Positions 43,611 to 52,552 of a stretch of 64,000 bases of DNA are shown in pieces (within the stretch, counting starts at the first letter, position 1; every line of letters starts with the position of its first letter). The position numbers were made by a program, and so were the translations under genes. The DNA is taken from assembly GCF_016827595.1 (NCBI RefSeq), contig NZ_JAECMS010000001.1, positions 62,001 to 126,000 on the forward strand, read 5' to 3'. The notes beneath the pieces were generated by a model that saw only the letters and a program-made list of their open reading frames with translations, made no database searches and had not been told where the DNA came from. This DNA is from Luteirhabdus pelagi. GTDB lineage: Bacteria > Bacteroidota > Bacteroidia > Flavobacteriales > Flavobacteriaceae.

Positions 43611-44501
43611 ATGAATTCTAAAAAGACTATTCTACTTGTGGTGAACCCCGTTTCAGGGGGCGAAGATAAAACCGACCTTATATGCGATGTGGAAGTCGAA
43701 GTGGACCGCAACAACAAACGTTTTGTAGTATTTGAAACTACAGGTGAAAACGATGCGAAAAAACTTGAAAAAGAGCTTTCAGATGAAACCTTAGAGCGGG
43801 TTTTAGTGGCCGGTGGCGATGGGACCATAAAACTAGTTGCCAGTGTTCTTGAGGGGAAGGATATCCCCATTGGAATTCTCCCTGCAGGCTCTGCTAATGG
43901 TCTGGCTACCCATTTTCAGATTCCGGAGGAACGAAAACAACAGATCGAAATCGCGCTGGGCGACCATTTTATAGCGATGGACCGGTTGAAACTCAACGAC
44001 CAGATTTGCCTTCACGTCGCCGATCTTGGCATCAATGCGGAACTGATTAAAAACTATGAGGAATCGCAGATCCGCGGAAAGTTGGGCTACTTGCTTCAAA
44101 GTATTCCTACCTTGATCGATTGTGAATACCCTTTTCAGTTTTCCATTGAAGCGGAAGGTCAGAAATGGGAAAAAGAGGGCGTTTTGTTGGCCATTGCCAA
44201 TGCCCGAAAGTTCGGAACGGGCGCGACTATCAACCCCGATGGGAAGATAAATGATAAAAAGTTCGAATTAGTTCTCTTTAAAAAGCTGGATATCATCGAA
44301 ATCATTAAAACGGTTCGCGATAAAGTGAAATTGGATCCCGAGTTTGCAGAAACCATCAGTACCGATAAAGCTGTTATCCGAACGGATGGTTCGATTCCTT
44401 TTCAAATTGACGGGGAATATTTAGGAACGGTAGATAAGGTTGAGATCTTGGTATGTCCCGACCCATTGGAAGTCGCGGTACCCGAATTCGTACATTCATG
44501 A
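43611..44501 (+). CDS. Diacylglycerol kinase family lipid kinase (YegS/DagK-like)
   Basis: 296 residues. Nucleotide-binding blocks are VVNPVSGG, VAGGDGTIKLVASVL and GILPAGSANGLATHF, and a beta-rich C-terminal domain ends in PFQIDGEYLGT. It should phosphorylate a diacylglycerol or related lipid from ATP. The gene sits opposite the App1-type phosphatase. The ATG start begins MNSKKTILLVV, directly at the first strand, so the start is well placed. Confidence 0.9.
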   Translation: MNSKKTILLVVNPVSGGEDKTDLICDVEVEVDRNNKRFVVFETTGENDAKKLEKELSDETLERVLVAGGDGTIKLVASVLEGKDIPIGILPAGSANGLATHFQIPEERKQQIEIALGDHFIAMDRLKLNDQICLHVADLGINAELIKNYEESQIRGKLGYLLQSIPTLIDCEYPFQFSIEAEGQKWEKEGVLLAIANARKFGTGATINPDGKINDKKFELVLFKKLDIIEIIKTVRDKVKLDPEFAETISTDKAVIRTDGSIPFQIDGEYLGTVDKVEILVCPDPLEVAVPEFVHS

Positions 44502-44543
44502 TAACCACATAATCGTTATCTTTAGCGTCCAATTTTCAACATC

Positions 44544-47500
44544 ATGACGCGATTTATCCTTTGTGCACTATTGCTTGTATTCACGCTTCAACTACAAGCC
44601 CAAAAAAAGAAAAAAGATACAGCAGAAACCCCTGAGTGGAACGTGGCCGAGCCAGGCTACGATTTCAACTATAAAACCCACAAGTTTACTACTGATGAAG
44701 GGACTTGGATGAACCTGGACGTGAGTCCCGACGGAAAAACCATCGTCTTCGATATGCTTGGCGATATTTATAGCATGCCTATCTCCGGCGGAAAAGCGAA
44801 AGCCTTGCGTACTGGGATCCCTTTTGAATTGCAACCACGATTTAGTCCAGATGGTTCTAAAATCTCCTTTACTAGCGACGCTGGTGGTGGCGATAATATT
44901 TGGGTGATGGATGCCGACGGAAGCGATGCAAAGCAAATCACAAAGGAAGACTTCCGATTGTTGAACAATGCGGTTTGGATGCCGAACGGAAACTATCTTA
45001 TTGCTCGGAAGCATTTCACTTCAGAGCGTAGCTTGGGTGCGGGTGAAATGTGGCAATACCATATCACTGGAGGAAGCGGATTGCAACTTACCGAACGTAA
45101 AAATGACCAACAGGACGTAAATGAACCATTTGTCTCTCCTGACGGAAAGTATCTCTATTATGCTGAAGATGTATATCCTGGCGGTTATTTTCAATATAAC
45201 AAAGATCCAAACGACCAAATTTATGCTATTAAGCGCTACGATTTTGAAACAGGTGAAACCGAAACAATCACTGGTGGTCCTGGAGGTGCCGCGCGCCCTG
45301 TCGTATCGCCAGATGGCAAAAAGCTAGCATTTATCAAACGCGTTCGAACAAAAAGCGCACTATATCTTCACGATTTGGAAACAGGTGAAGAATGGCCTAT
45401 TTACGATCAGCTGAACAAAGACCAACAGGAGGCGTGGGCAATCTTTGGTGTGTACCCGAATTTCGATTGGATGCCAAACAGCAAGGAAATCGTGTTTTGG
45501 AGCGGTGGAAAAATCAATCGTATTAATATTGAAAGCCGTGATGTAACCGAAATTCCATTTGAAGTCGATGTTAAAATCGATTTGGCCGAAACGGTCCACT
45601 TCACCAATCCTATTGAACGCGATCGCTTTACACCAAAGGTTATCCGTCATGCTGTGACCTCCCCTGATGGAAAAATGCTTATCTTTAATGCATTGGGGCG
45701 CATTTGGAAAAAGGAACTGCCCAATGGCTCGTCTACGAGAGTAACATCAGGCACCGATTTCGAGTTCGAACCGGCCTTCTCCCCAGATGGTAGCACAATA
45801 GTGTACGTCAGCTGGAACGATCTTGGAAAAGGTGCCATTTTTACGGTTCCTACTTCAGGTGGTACTCCGACGAAACTTACTTCAGAAAAAGCAATTTATA
45901 GAACGCCAAGCTTCGCTCCTAACGGAAACCAGATCGTATTTAGGAAAGAAGATGGTAATACCGATCAAGGCTTCAGCTTCACCAAAAGGCCTGGTATTTA
46001 TACCATGAATACACAAGGAGGTAATGAGCAATTTGTGACTAAGGATGGCGAATACCCAACCTTCACCAAAGATGGAAATCGAATTTTTCTTCAAACCGGC
46101 GGTACGTATTTTGGTGATCTGACAAAGAAACTGATCAGTGTGGACTTGGAAGGAAATGACGAGCGCGAGCACATCACATCCAAATATGCCAATCGATTGG
46201 TGCCAAGTCCGAACAACGAATGGATCGCCTTTACCAACCTTCATAAAGTCTTTGTAGCTCCGTTGGTGATGAATGGCCAGACTATCGACATCGACGACAA
46301 ATCGAAGGCGGTACCCATATCGCAAGTAGCAAAGGATGCTGGTATCAACATTCATTGGAGTCCGGATAGCGAAAAGGTGATGTGGACCTTGGGTGACGAA
46401 TACTTCAGCAATGCACTAGAGAATCGTTTCACCTTTTTGCCCAATTCGCCAGAAGAAGTTCCTGACATGACTACGGAGGGAATCAAAATTGGACTTACAG
46501 CTTCCGTGGATAAACCACAAGGGAAAATCGCTTTCACCAACGCACGTATAATTACCATGAAAGGCGATGAAGTGATTGAAAACGGTAGTATCGTGATTGA
46601 AGGAGACGAAATTGTTTCCATTGGTAAAGCGAATTCAGTTGCAATTCCTACCGATGCGAAAGTGTACGATACCAGTGGAAAAACCATTATGCCGGGAATG
46701 GTCGATGCCCATGCGCATGTGGGAGCATTTCGATACGGACTTACCACTCAACAAAATTGGCAGTTGATGGCGAATTTGGCCTTTGGAGTAACCACCTCGC
46801 ACGACCCTTCTGCCAACACGGAAACGGTGTTCACCTTATCAGAGTTATTGAAGTCGGGTGACTTAATCGGGCCGAGATTATACTCAACAGGATTTATTCT
46901 CTACGGTGCCGATGGTGATTTTAAGGCTGTTATCAATGGTCTTGAAGATGCGCGAAGCAGTATTCGCAGAACCAAGGCCTTTGGAGCTAAAAGTGTGAAG
47001 AGTTACAACCAGCCACGTCGCGATCAGCGTCAGCAGGTATTGCAAGCCGCTCGAGAAGAAGGTATCAACGTCGTGCCTGAAGGTGGTTCGACATTCTTCC
47101 ATAACATTTCGATGGTTATTGATGGTCATACGGGTGTAGAACATAATATTCCGGTCGCTCCCGTATACAAAGATATTCTGGAGGTTTGGGGTGAAAGCGG
47201 TACCGGCTACACACCTACCCTCATCGTGAATTATGGCGGTATGAATGGTGAATTCTATTTCTATGAACGCGACAATGTGTGGGAGAATGAAAAGTTGCTT
47301 CGCTTTACACCGAGAAGTATTATCGACAGTCGCTCGCGCCATAGAATGAAAGTGCCTCAAGAAGAATACAAAAACGGCCATATCTTGGTTTCTGAAACCG
47401 CGAAGGAAATGAGTGATGCTGGCGTAAAAGTGAATATGGGCGCCCACGGACAGTTACAAGGACTTGGTGCTCATTGGGAAACCTGGATGCTGCAACAAGG

Positions 47501-47843
47501 TGGAATGACCAATCTAGAAGCGTTGAAAGCGGCTACCATTAATGCAGCAGAATATATCGGTGCTGGTGAGGATATCGGTTCCTTGGAAAAAGGAAAATTG
47601 GCCGATTTGCTGGTGTTGACCGATAATCCATTAGAAAACATTGAAAACACCACTAGTATTGAAATGGTGATGAGCAACGGTCGGTTATACGATGCTGAAA
47701 CCTTAAATGAAATCGGAAACCGTAAAAAAGAGCGTGAACCTTTTTGGTGGGAAAATGAAAAACACAACCAAGCTTTTCCTTGGCATCAAGAAAGTGAAAG
47801 CTTCTTGGTTCCGGGCTGTGGTTGTCATATAGGCCATCAATAG
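44544..47843 (+). CDS. Large secreted PD40 propeller-amidohydrolase fusion protein
   Basis: 1099 residues with signal peptide MTRFILCALLLVFTLQLQAQ. Residues about 30-640 are TolB/PD40 repeats (VSPDGKTIVF, FSPDGSKISF, FSPDGSTIVYVSW, FAPNGNQIVFRK). From about 655 an amidohydrolase domain begins (GKIAFTNARIITMKGDEVIE), with metal ligands in MPGMVDAHAHVGAFRYG and later blocks GGSTFFHN, MGAHGQLQGLGAHWE and GKLADLLVLTDNPLE. The last residues GCGCHIGHQ hold two Cys and two His. Probably an exported metal hydrolase of peptides or cyclic amides. TATCTTTA at 44517 may be its -7 box. Confidence 0.9.
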   Translation: MTRFILCALLLVFTLQLQAQKKKKDTAETPEWNVAEPGYDFNYKTHKFTTDEGTWMNLDVSPDGKTIVFDMLGDIYSMPISGGKAKALRTGIPFELQPRFSPDGSKISFTSDAGGGDNIWVMDADGSDAKQITKEDFRLLNNAVWMPNGNYLIARKHFTSERSLGAGEMWQYHITGGSGLQLTERKNDQQDVNEPFVSPDGKYLYYAEDVYPGGYFQYNKDPNDQIYAIKRYDFETGETETITGGPGGAARPVVSPDGKKLAFIKRVRTKSALYLHDLETGEEWPIYDQLNKDQQEAWAIFGVYPNFDWMPNSKEIVFWSGGKINRINIESRDVTEIPFEVDVKIDLAETVHFTNPIERDRFTPKVIRHAVTSPDGKMLIFNALGRIWKKELPNGSSTRVTSGTDFEFEPAFSPDGSTIVYVSWNDLGKGAIFTVPTSGGTPTKLTSEKAIYRTPSFAPNGNQIVFRKEDGNTDQGFSFTKRPGIYTMNTQGGNEQFVTKDGEYPTFTKDGNRIFLQTGGTYFGDLTKKLISVDLEGNDEREHITSKYANRLVPSPNNEWIAFTNLHKVFVAPLVMNGQTIDIDDKSKAVPISQVAKDAGINIHWSPDSEKVMWTLGDEYFSNALENRFTFLPNSPEEVPDMTTEGIKIGLTASVDKPQGKIAFTNARIITMKGDEVIENGSIVIEGDEIVSIGKANSVAIPTDAKVYDTSGKTIMPGMVDAHAHVGAFRYGLTTQQNWQLMANLAFGVTTSHDPSANTETVFTLSELLKSGDLIGPRLYSTGFILYGADGDFKAVINGLEDARSSIRRTKAFGAKSVKSYNQPRRDQRQQVLQAAREEGINVVPEGGSTFFHNISMVIDGHTGVEHNIPVAPVYKDILEVWGESGTGYTPTLIVNYGGMNGEFYFYERDNVWENEKLLRFTPRSIIDSRSRHRMKVPQEEYKNGHILVSETAKEMSDAGVKVNMGAHGQLQGLGAHWETWMLQQGGMTNLEALKAATINAAEYIGAGEDIGSLEKGKLADLLVLTDNPLENIENTTSIEMVMSNGRLYDAETLNEIGNRKKEREPFWWENEKHNQAFPWHQESESFLVPGCGCHIGHQ

Positions 47844-47850
47844 ATTGTCT

Positions 47851-48162
47851 ATGTTAATACGCGCCTATTGGAATTTTTATAAAGAGCTGCTGACCTTTAT
47901 CGCTGCCTTTGCGGTACTTTCTATTCTGCTATTTGGGATGCTTTGGGGCTATTTGCTATTTATTACAGTTGGATTGGCTATCGGGTTTCTAGGATTCGAG
48001 ATGTTTTATAAGGAGCAATATTACTTCTACTTCAACCTCGGACTCACACGAAAGAAACTATTGATTGTATCATTTTGTGTGAATGCTATCCTAGGACTTC
48101 CGATCCTTGGGTTGCTTTCACTACTAATTCAACTACTGTTTGGCACTACTTCACTCCTCTAA
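47851..48162 (+). CDS. Small three-helix membrane protein beside ABC ATPase
   Basis: 103 residues from ATG 47851, 7 bp after the amidohydrolase stop; a TTG at 47845 is an alternative. Three hydrophobic segments (about 12-30, 32-48, 70-100) are separated by the basic loop NLGLTRKKLL. It overlaps the ABC ATPase gene by 23 bp. It may be the membrane part of a minimal exporter, but it is far too short for a standard permease. Confidence 0.72.
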   Translation: MLIRAYWNFYKELLTFIAAFAVLSILLFGMLWGYLLFITVGLAIGFLGFEMFYKEQYYFYFNLGLTRKKLLIVSFCVNAILGLPILGLLSLLIQLLFGTTSLL

Positions 48163-48796
48163 TATTCATAAATCCTTTGGTGCTAAAACCATATTGCGAG
48201 AAGTATCGCTTTCATTGGAAACCGGAAAAATTGTGGGTTTGCTCGGACGAAACGGTTCCGGAAAATCGACGTTATTGAAAATTTTGTTTGGAACGCTTTC
48301 AGCAGAACGTATCAAGCTTCAACTAAATGAAAAGGAAATTCTTCCTTCGGAAATAATTCCTAATCGCTATATCGCTTACGTTCCGCAACATTCGTTTTTA
48401 CCTTTACAGTTGAAGGTTCGTGATGTTATTCCCATTTATCTTCAAGGTGAAAAGCAACAGGATATGGTTTTTTATGATGAAGAAGTGGCAAAATTGACAA
48501 ATAGAAAAGTGGAGGAGCTATCTGAAGGCGAACGAAAATATGTTGAAACGGTGCTAATTGCTAATGGTCCTCATCCTTTTCTGATGTTGGATGAACCCTT
48601 TTCGATGCTGGAACCACTACAAATTGAGCGATTGAAAAGTTTTTTACTTCATCAAAAAGAACGGAAGGGAATTTTGGTCACCGATCATTACTATCAAGAT
48701 ATCATGGCGATTTCAGATCGACTTCACCTACTCACAAACGGAATGTTAGCGTCGGTGGAAAACGAAAATGATTTACGGAAGTTTGGCTATCTTTAA
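48140..48796 (+). CDS. ABC transporter ATP-binding protein
   Basis: 218 residues. Walker A GRNGSGKST (near 36-44), Q-loop region AYVPQHS, signature LSEGERK in place of LSGGQ, Walker B FLMLDEP and H-loop VTDHYY. The start is TTG 48140 inside the upstream gene. The only adjacent membrane genes are the 103-residue protein before it and the polytopic protein after it. Substrate unknown; could also be a regulatory ATPase. Confidence 0.88.
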   Translation: MALLHSSNIHKSFGAKTILREVSLSLETGKIVGLLGRNGSGKSTLLKILFGTLSAERIKLQLNEKEILPSEIIPNRYIAYVPQHSFLPLQLKVRDVIPIYLQGEKQQDMVFYDEEVAKLTNRKVEELSEGERKYVETVLIANGPHPFLMLDEPFSMLEPLQIERLKSFLLHQKERKGILVTDHYYQDIMAISDRLHLLTNGMLASVENENDLRKFGYL

Positions 48797-48816
48797 CGTA
48801 TATATATATTTTGACC

Positions 48817-49833
48817 ATGCGCATTGCTTCTATTTCTCGGTCCATCGGTTTTGTAATTGGAGTGCCGCTATTGCTACTCGCCTCGCTATTTTTCGTCGGT
48901 AGCGCTACCCTACTTCAACAGCATTCGACACTTCCTTTAGCTATTTCGATCGATGTCCTGATGACGATACCACTTGTCTATTTTCTTCTCATCAGGCGAA
49001 CGAGTATCCCCAACCTTACCATTATACCTTTTACGATAGTATGTTTTTTGGTAGGACACTATGTTTTACCCGACAATCAGCATCGGTATTTAGATTTATT
49101 TCAAACCTACGGGTTGCCTTTATTGGAACTTGTGGCGATAAGCTTTGTAGGAATCAAGGTTTATAAGATAATACATTCCTTTAAGAGCCATAACCATATT
49201 CCAGATGTTTATGATGCGATTACAGCAGCCGTACGGGAGTCTTTCCCAGCGCGTGTCGTGCCTATTGCAAGTTCGGAATTCGCGATACTTTATTACGGAT
49301 TTATAGCATGGCGAAAGCGAATAATTGGGGCTGGGGAGTTCACCTACCACAAAAAGAATGGGATTGTTTCTACTTTTATTGCTATTCTGGTTATTCTAAC
49401 GATTGAAACGGCCGTGCTTCACCTACTATTGGACAAATGGAATGGTGTCGTCGCATGGATTGTAACGGGAATTAGCATTTATACTGGGCTACAGGTGCTG
49501 GGCATTATGAAATCAATTCCCAGAAGACCTGTTCAGATAAAAGACGGAATGGCAATTCTACGATTTGGCATCCTGAAAGAGACAACTATTGATATTTTGG
49601 ATATCCTTCACATTGAAAACAGGAAACCATCGCTTTCAGAAGAAGACAATAAAGCACTTAGTATCGGACTTTCGGGTCCGCTGCTGGAGGATAACATTGA
49701 GATTAAACTTAGAAAACCAACCACCGTCAATATGTTATATGGCTTGCGTCGGAAGAGTGATCATATTTCATTGTATGTTGACAATCCTTTGGAGTTCATC
49801 GCGGAGGTTGAAGCCATTCGAAAGACTCCGTGA
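48817..49833 (+). CDS. Polytopic membrane protein with C-terminal beta domain
   Basis: 338 residues from ATG 48817. About seven hydrophobic segments lie in the first 230 residues. A soluble tail of about 100 residues follows, with regular beta strands (KDGMAILRFGILKETTIDIL, IEIKLRKPTTVNMLYGLRRK) like a PH-like fold, which is inference. It follows the ABC ATPase by 20 bp, so it may be its membrane partner. I do not recognise a family. Confidence 0.68.
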   Translation: MRIASISRSIGFVIGVPLLLLASLFFVGSATLLQQHSTLPLAISIDVLMTIPLVYFLLIRRTSIPNLTIIPFTIVCFLVGHYVLPDNQHRYLDLFQTYGLPLLELVAISFVGIKVYKIIHSFKSHNHIPDVYDAITAAVRESFPARVVPIASSEFAILYYGFIAWRKRIIGAGEFTYHKKNGIVSTFIAILVILTIETAVLHLLLDKWNGVVAWIVTGISIYTGLQVLGIMKSIPRRPVQIKDGMAILRFGILKETTIDILDILHIENRKPSLSEEDNKALSIGLSGPLLEDNIEIKLRKPTTVNMLYGLRRKSDHISLYVDNPLEFIAEVEAIRKTP

Positions 49834-49843
49834 AAATTGGATA

Positions 49844-49886
49844 TAAAAAAACCTCACAGGTTTTGAAAACCTGTGAGGTTATATTA
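49844..49886. terminator. Bidirectional terminator, perfect 15-bp stem
   Basis: AACCTCACAGGTTTT pairs perfectly with its reverse complement around a single G (49850-49880). It is followed by six T on the minus strand and ATATTATT on the plus strand. It separates the convergent polytopic and fasciclin genes. Confidence 0.88.
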
Positions 49887-49901
49887 TTCAAATCTAATTG
49901 A

Positions 49902-50522
49902 TTATCCTTTTGGCATAACCACTTTATCGATGGCATGGATAACTCCGTTGGAAGCATCAACATCTGCCATTACAACAGTTGCTTTATTTCCTTTCGCATC
50001 GGTTACCATCACTTTATCACCATCTAGTGATAATACAAGATTTTCCCCTTGTAGGGTGGTTACACGATATTTGTTATCGTTATCCTTAATCGCTTTCATC
50101 ACGTCAGCGGCTTTCCATTCACCACTTACTACGTGATACTTCAACAATCCTTGAAGTTGGTCTTTATTTTCATCCTTCATCAAATTATCCAAAGTAGCTT
50201 TCGGAACAGCATTAAATGCATCGTTGGTAGGAGCAAATACAGTGTATTCACCTTCACCCTTAAAAGTTTCAGCCAATCCAGCTTGTTTCAAAGCATTTAC
50301 CAAGGTGGAGAATTGATCGTTATTCATCGCTTTCATTGCGATAGTATTATCGTCAAATTCCTGCTGCGCTTTCATCGCATCTTCTTCAGCTTTTTTCTGA
50401 GCCTCCATTTCCATACGATCTGCTTCAGCCTTCGCCTCTGCTTCTTCTTTCTTTCCATCGTTACAAGCAGTGAAAAGCATTCCCACTGTTGTAAGTGATA
50501 AAATTATTGTTCTAAATTTCAT
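49902..50522 (-). CDS. Fasciclin domain lipoprotein
   Basis: 206 residues from ATG 50522. Lipoprotein signal MKFRTIILSLTTVGMLFTAC (Cys20) is followed by a Glu/Ala/Lys-rich helical linker (about 25-60) and one fasciclin domain with GEYTVFAPTNDAFNAVP and KYHVVSGEWKAADVM. It ends in NGVIHAIDKVVMPKG. Surface or periplasmic adhesion-type domain; partner unknown. An earlier start (50567) would precede the promoter box and is rejected. Confidence 0.92.
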   Translation of the reverse strand: MKFRTIILSLTTVGMLFTACNDGKKEEAEAKAEADRMEMEAQKKAEEDAMKAQQEFDDNTIAMKAMNNDQFSTLVNALKQAGLAETFKGEGEYTVFAPTNDAFNAVPKATLDNLMKDENKDQLQGLLKYHVVSGEWKAADVMKAIKDNDNKYRVTTLQGENLVLSLDGDKVMVTDAKGNKATVVMADVDASNGVIHAIDKVVMPKG

Positions 50523-50545
50523 AGCGTTGATTTTTAAGTTTGAAA

Positions 50546-50574
50546 CAAAGATACATCTGAGTTTCATAACGCAA
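50546..50574 (-). promoter_or_regulatory. Bacteroidota promoter of the fasciclin gene
   Basis: On the minus strand TTG (50574-50572), then 18 bp, then TATCTTTG (50553-50546), which agrees with the TTTG-N19-TAnnTTTG pattern of the phylum. The start codon lies 23 bp downstream. Confidence 0.65.
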
Positions 50575-50733
50575 TATTAAAGGGCTATAATATTACGTTA
50601 AAATTACTGAAATATAGAGGGTTAGCAACGATATGAATTTGTTATCTACGAGGCTCGTTATGAACGAAATATCGACTGTTATTTTTTGAAGAAAATCGTA
50701 TCTTTAAAACATAAACACTAAAAAAGCACAATC

Positions 50734-51111
50734 ATGGTTAAACAGAAATATCAAAGCGTTCTCGATTTAGGTGAAAAGTTGAAAATTCAAAATGGTGATG
50801 TTCAGGTGGAGGGAAACACCCTAAAAGTATGGGGAACGGCAAATACACAATATCACAAAGATCTTTTATGGGATGAAATTAAACGTCACGGTGGCGAAAA
50901 TCCTAGCGATATCATGGCCGATATCAAGGTGGCCGACACTACTGCTTATGCGTACCATACGGTTGAAAAGGGCGAATCGCTTAGCAAAATCGCCAAGCAC
51001 TACTATGGCGACCCGATGATGTACCAACGTATCTTTGAAGCGAATCGTGACAAATTGGATAATCCAGACCTTATTCATCCTGGACAGGAGCTCATTATTC
51101 CGAACCGATAA
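50734..51111 (+). CDS. LysM protein with BON-like N-terminus
   Basis: 125 residues without signal peptide. The first half (KIQNGDVQVEGNTLKVWGTA) reads like a shortened BON domain. The second half is a LysM domain: YHTVEKGESLSKIAKHYYGD to NPDLIHPGQELIIP. The layout resembles E. coli Kbp (YgaU), a cytosolic potassium-binding protein, which is longer. So a cytosolic role is possible in spite of LysM. A TATCTTTA box at 50699 may be its promoter; a clear terminator follows. Confidence 0.85.
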   Translation: MVKQKYQSVLDLGEKLKIQNGDVQVEGNTLKVWGTANTQYHKDLLWDEIKRHGGENPSDIMADIKVADTTAYAYHTVEKGESLSKIAKHYYGDPMMYQRIFEANRDKLDNPDLIHPGQELIIPNR

Positions 51112-51133
51112 GAAATTGATATCTATTTTGAAG

Positions 51134-51164
51134 CCGTCACTTTAGCAGTGACGGTTTTCTTTTT
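51134..51164 (+). terminator. Rho-independent terminator after the LysM gene
   Basis: Stem CCGTCACT / AGTGACGG, loop TTAGC, then TTTTCTTTTT. Confidence 0.9.
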
Positions 51165-51182
51165 AATCCTTATTTTGAAGCT

Positions 51183-51947
51183 ATGGTCGAACTGCTATCA
51201 TCCATCTCTCCCTGGCTATTGGTCGGACTCTTCGTTTTGGGTGTGGCTACCTTTACACTATCGACCATCAGTGGCGGCGGCGGTGCCTTGATGCAGATCC
51301 CCATCCTTAATTTCCTGATCGGAACGTCCCAAACCGCTCCCGTTATCAATCTAGGAACGTTTATCAGTCGGCCCAGCCGTATCATAATTTTTTGGAAGCA
51401 TATTGTTTGGTCGGTATTTTGGTATTATGTGCCTGCTGCTATGATTGGGGCTATACTTGCCGCTTGGGTTTTTACTGAAGTGAAGATTTATTGGATTCAA
51501 ATTGTGGTCGGATTGTTCTTGGTAAGTACCTTTTTTCAATATCGGTTTGGGAAGAAAGAACGTTCTTTCGATGTGAAACTATGGTATTTTATTCCGCTAG
51601 GATTTCTTATTTCCATTATCGGAACCTTCACTGGCGGTATGGGTCCTATCCTGAATCCCTTTTTATTAAATTATGGAATCGAAAAGGAATCGTTGGTCGG
51701 AACCAAATCGGCCCAATCCTTTTTTTTGGGAATTGCTCAGGTAGGTAGTTATGCGTTCTTCGGATTATTGACAGGTGAATTGTGGATTTACGGCCTGGCA
51801 CTCGGACTTGGGGCTATTCTCGGAAACCTATTTGGAAAATGGCTACTGGAGCGAATGAGCAAACTTCATTTCAGAAGATGGGTAATTGCTATTATGGTAA
51901 TTAGCGGGATTGTACTAATCGTAAGAGCTGTTCAGGGATTGGTATAA
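51183..51947 (+). CDS. TauE/SafE family transporter
   Basis: 254 residues, about eight membrane helices. Family features are SGGGGALMQIPILNFLIGTS near the N-terminus and the inverted-repeat match GTFTGGMGPILNPFLLNYGI, then ESLVGTKSAQSFFLGI in the second half. These proteins move sulfite, sulfoacetate or related organic anions; the substrate here is not known. It stands alone between two terminators. Confidence 0.9.
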   Translation: MVELLSSISPWLLVGLFVLGVATFTLSTISGGGGALMQIPILNFLIGTSQTAPVINLGTFISRPSRIIIFWKHIVWSVFWYYVPAAMIGAILAAWVFTEVKIYWIQIVVGLFLVSTFFQYRFGKKERSFDVKLWYFIPLGFLISIIGTFTGGMGPILNPFLLNYGIEKESLVGTKSAQSFFLGIAQVGSYAFFGLLTGELWIYGLALGLGAILGNLFGKWLLERMSKLHFRRWVIAIMVISGIVLIVRAVQGLV

Positions 51948-51976
51948 AAAAAGGCCGCTTTCGCGACCTCTTTTGG
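51945..51976. terminator. Bidirectional terminator between tauE-like and hsp20 genes
   Basis: AGGCCGC / GCGACCT (one mismatch) around a four-base loop that reads GAAA on the minus strand (51952-51969). Seven T follow on the minus strand, and CTTTT on the plus strand. Confidence 0.75.
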
Positions 51977-51986
51977 CTTCCAAAGT

Positions 51987-52472
51987 TTAGGAAATTTTGA
52001 TGGTTCTCGCTGGTTTCTTCTTCGCTTCTTCTTTTTTAGGAAGGTGAAGCTTGAGTATCCCGTCGGAATATTGGGCTTTAATCGCCGCATCATCGACCGA
52101 TTCTGGTAGCGTAAAGCTTCGCTTGAAGGAAGAGTAGCCAAACTCTTTTCGAGTGAAACTATCGTCCTCCCTTTCCTTTTCACGTTCTACTTCTGAAGAA
52201 ATGGTAAGGACATGATTATCGATTTCTATATTGAAATCATCTTTTTTCATTCCCGGTGCGGCCAATTGCACTTTGTAGGCATCGTCCTTCTCTGAAATAT
52301 TAACCTTCGGAAGGCTCATGCCCATATTAAAATTCGATTGGAATACACTGGGCAAATAATCGTTATGGAACAATTCGTCTAACCACGAAGACCAAGTGGG
52401 CTGTGCTCCAGTCATGCCTGATTTTCTAGTTGCCAAACTGCCATTCTTGTTTGATTTTACAAGGGTTGTCAT
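51987..52472 (-). CDS. Hsp20/alpha-crystallin family small heat shock protein
   Basis: 161 residues; ATP-independent holdase that keeps unfolding proteins soluble. The alpha-crystallin domain runs from about 50 (LPKVNISEKDDAYKVQLAAP) to 145, with the typical GILKLHLPKKEE near the end and a C-terminal IKI-like anchor ARTIKIS. Sequence before it (WLDELFHNDYLPSVF) is the oligomerisation region. It is read from a sigma-54-type promoter 45 bp upstream. Confidence 0.95.
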   Translation of the reverse strand: MTTLVKSNKNGSLATRKSGMTGAQPTWSSWLDELFHNDYLPSVFQSNFNMGMSLPKVNISEKDDAYKVQLAAPGMKKDDFNIEIDNHVLTISSEVEREKEREDDSFTRKEFGYSSFKRSFTLPESVDDAAIKAQYSDGILKLHLPKKEEAKKKPARTIKIS

Positions 52473-52516
52473 AATCGTAAAAATTTTAGTTCAACATTCA
52501 GTTACGATATAACATC

Positions 52517-52533
52517 AGCAAATTAATTGCCAA
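52517..52533 (-). promoter_or_regulatory. Sigma-54-type -24/-12 promoter of hsp20
   Basis: On the minus strand TTGGCAATTAATTTGCT: the GG and GC doublets are exactly 12 bases apart, as in TGGCAC-N5-TTGC. Transcription would begin near 52506, 34 bp before the ATG at 52472. No TAnnTTTG box competes in the leader. Confidence 0.65.
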
Positions 52534-52552
52534 ATAGATTTAAATCGGTGCG

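Noticed and set aside
46884-47447. 187-codon minus-strand frame
   Set aside because: It is antisense to the amidohydrolase domain of the 1099-residue protein and is explained by its codon pattern.
47845-48796. Frameshift joining the three-helix protein and the ABC ATPase
   Set aside because: The 23-bp overlap resembles other coupled junctions in the window, and the ATPase has its own complete N-terminus.
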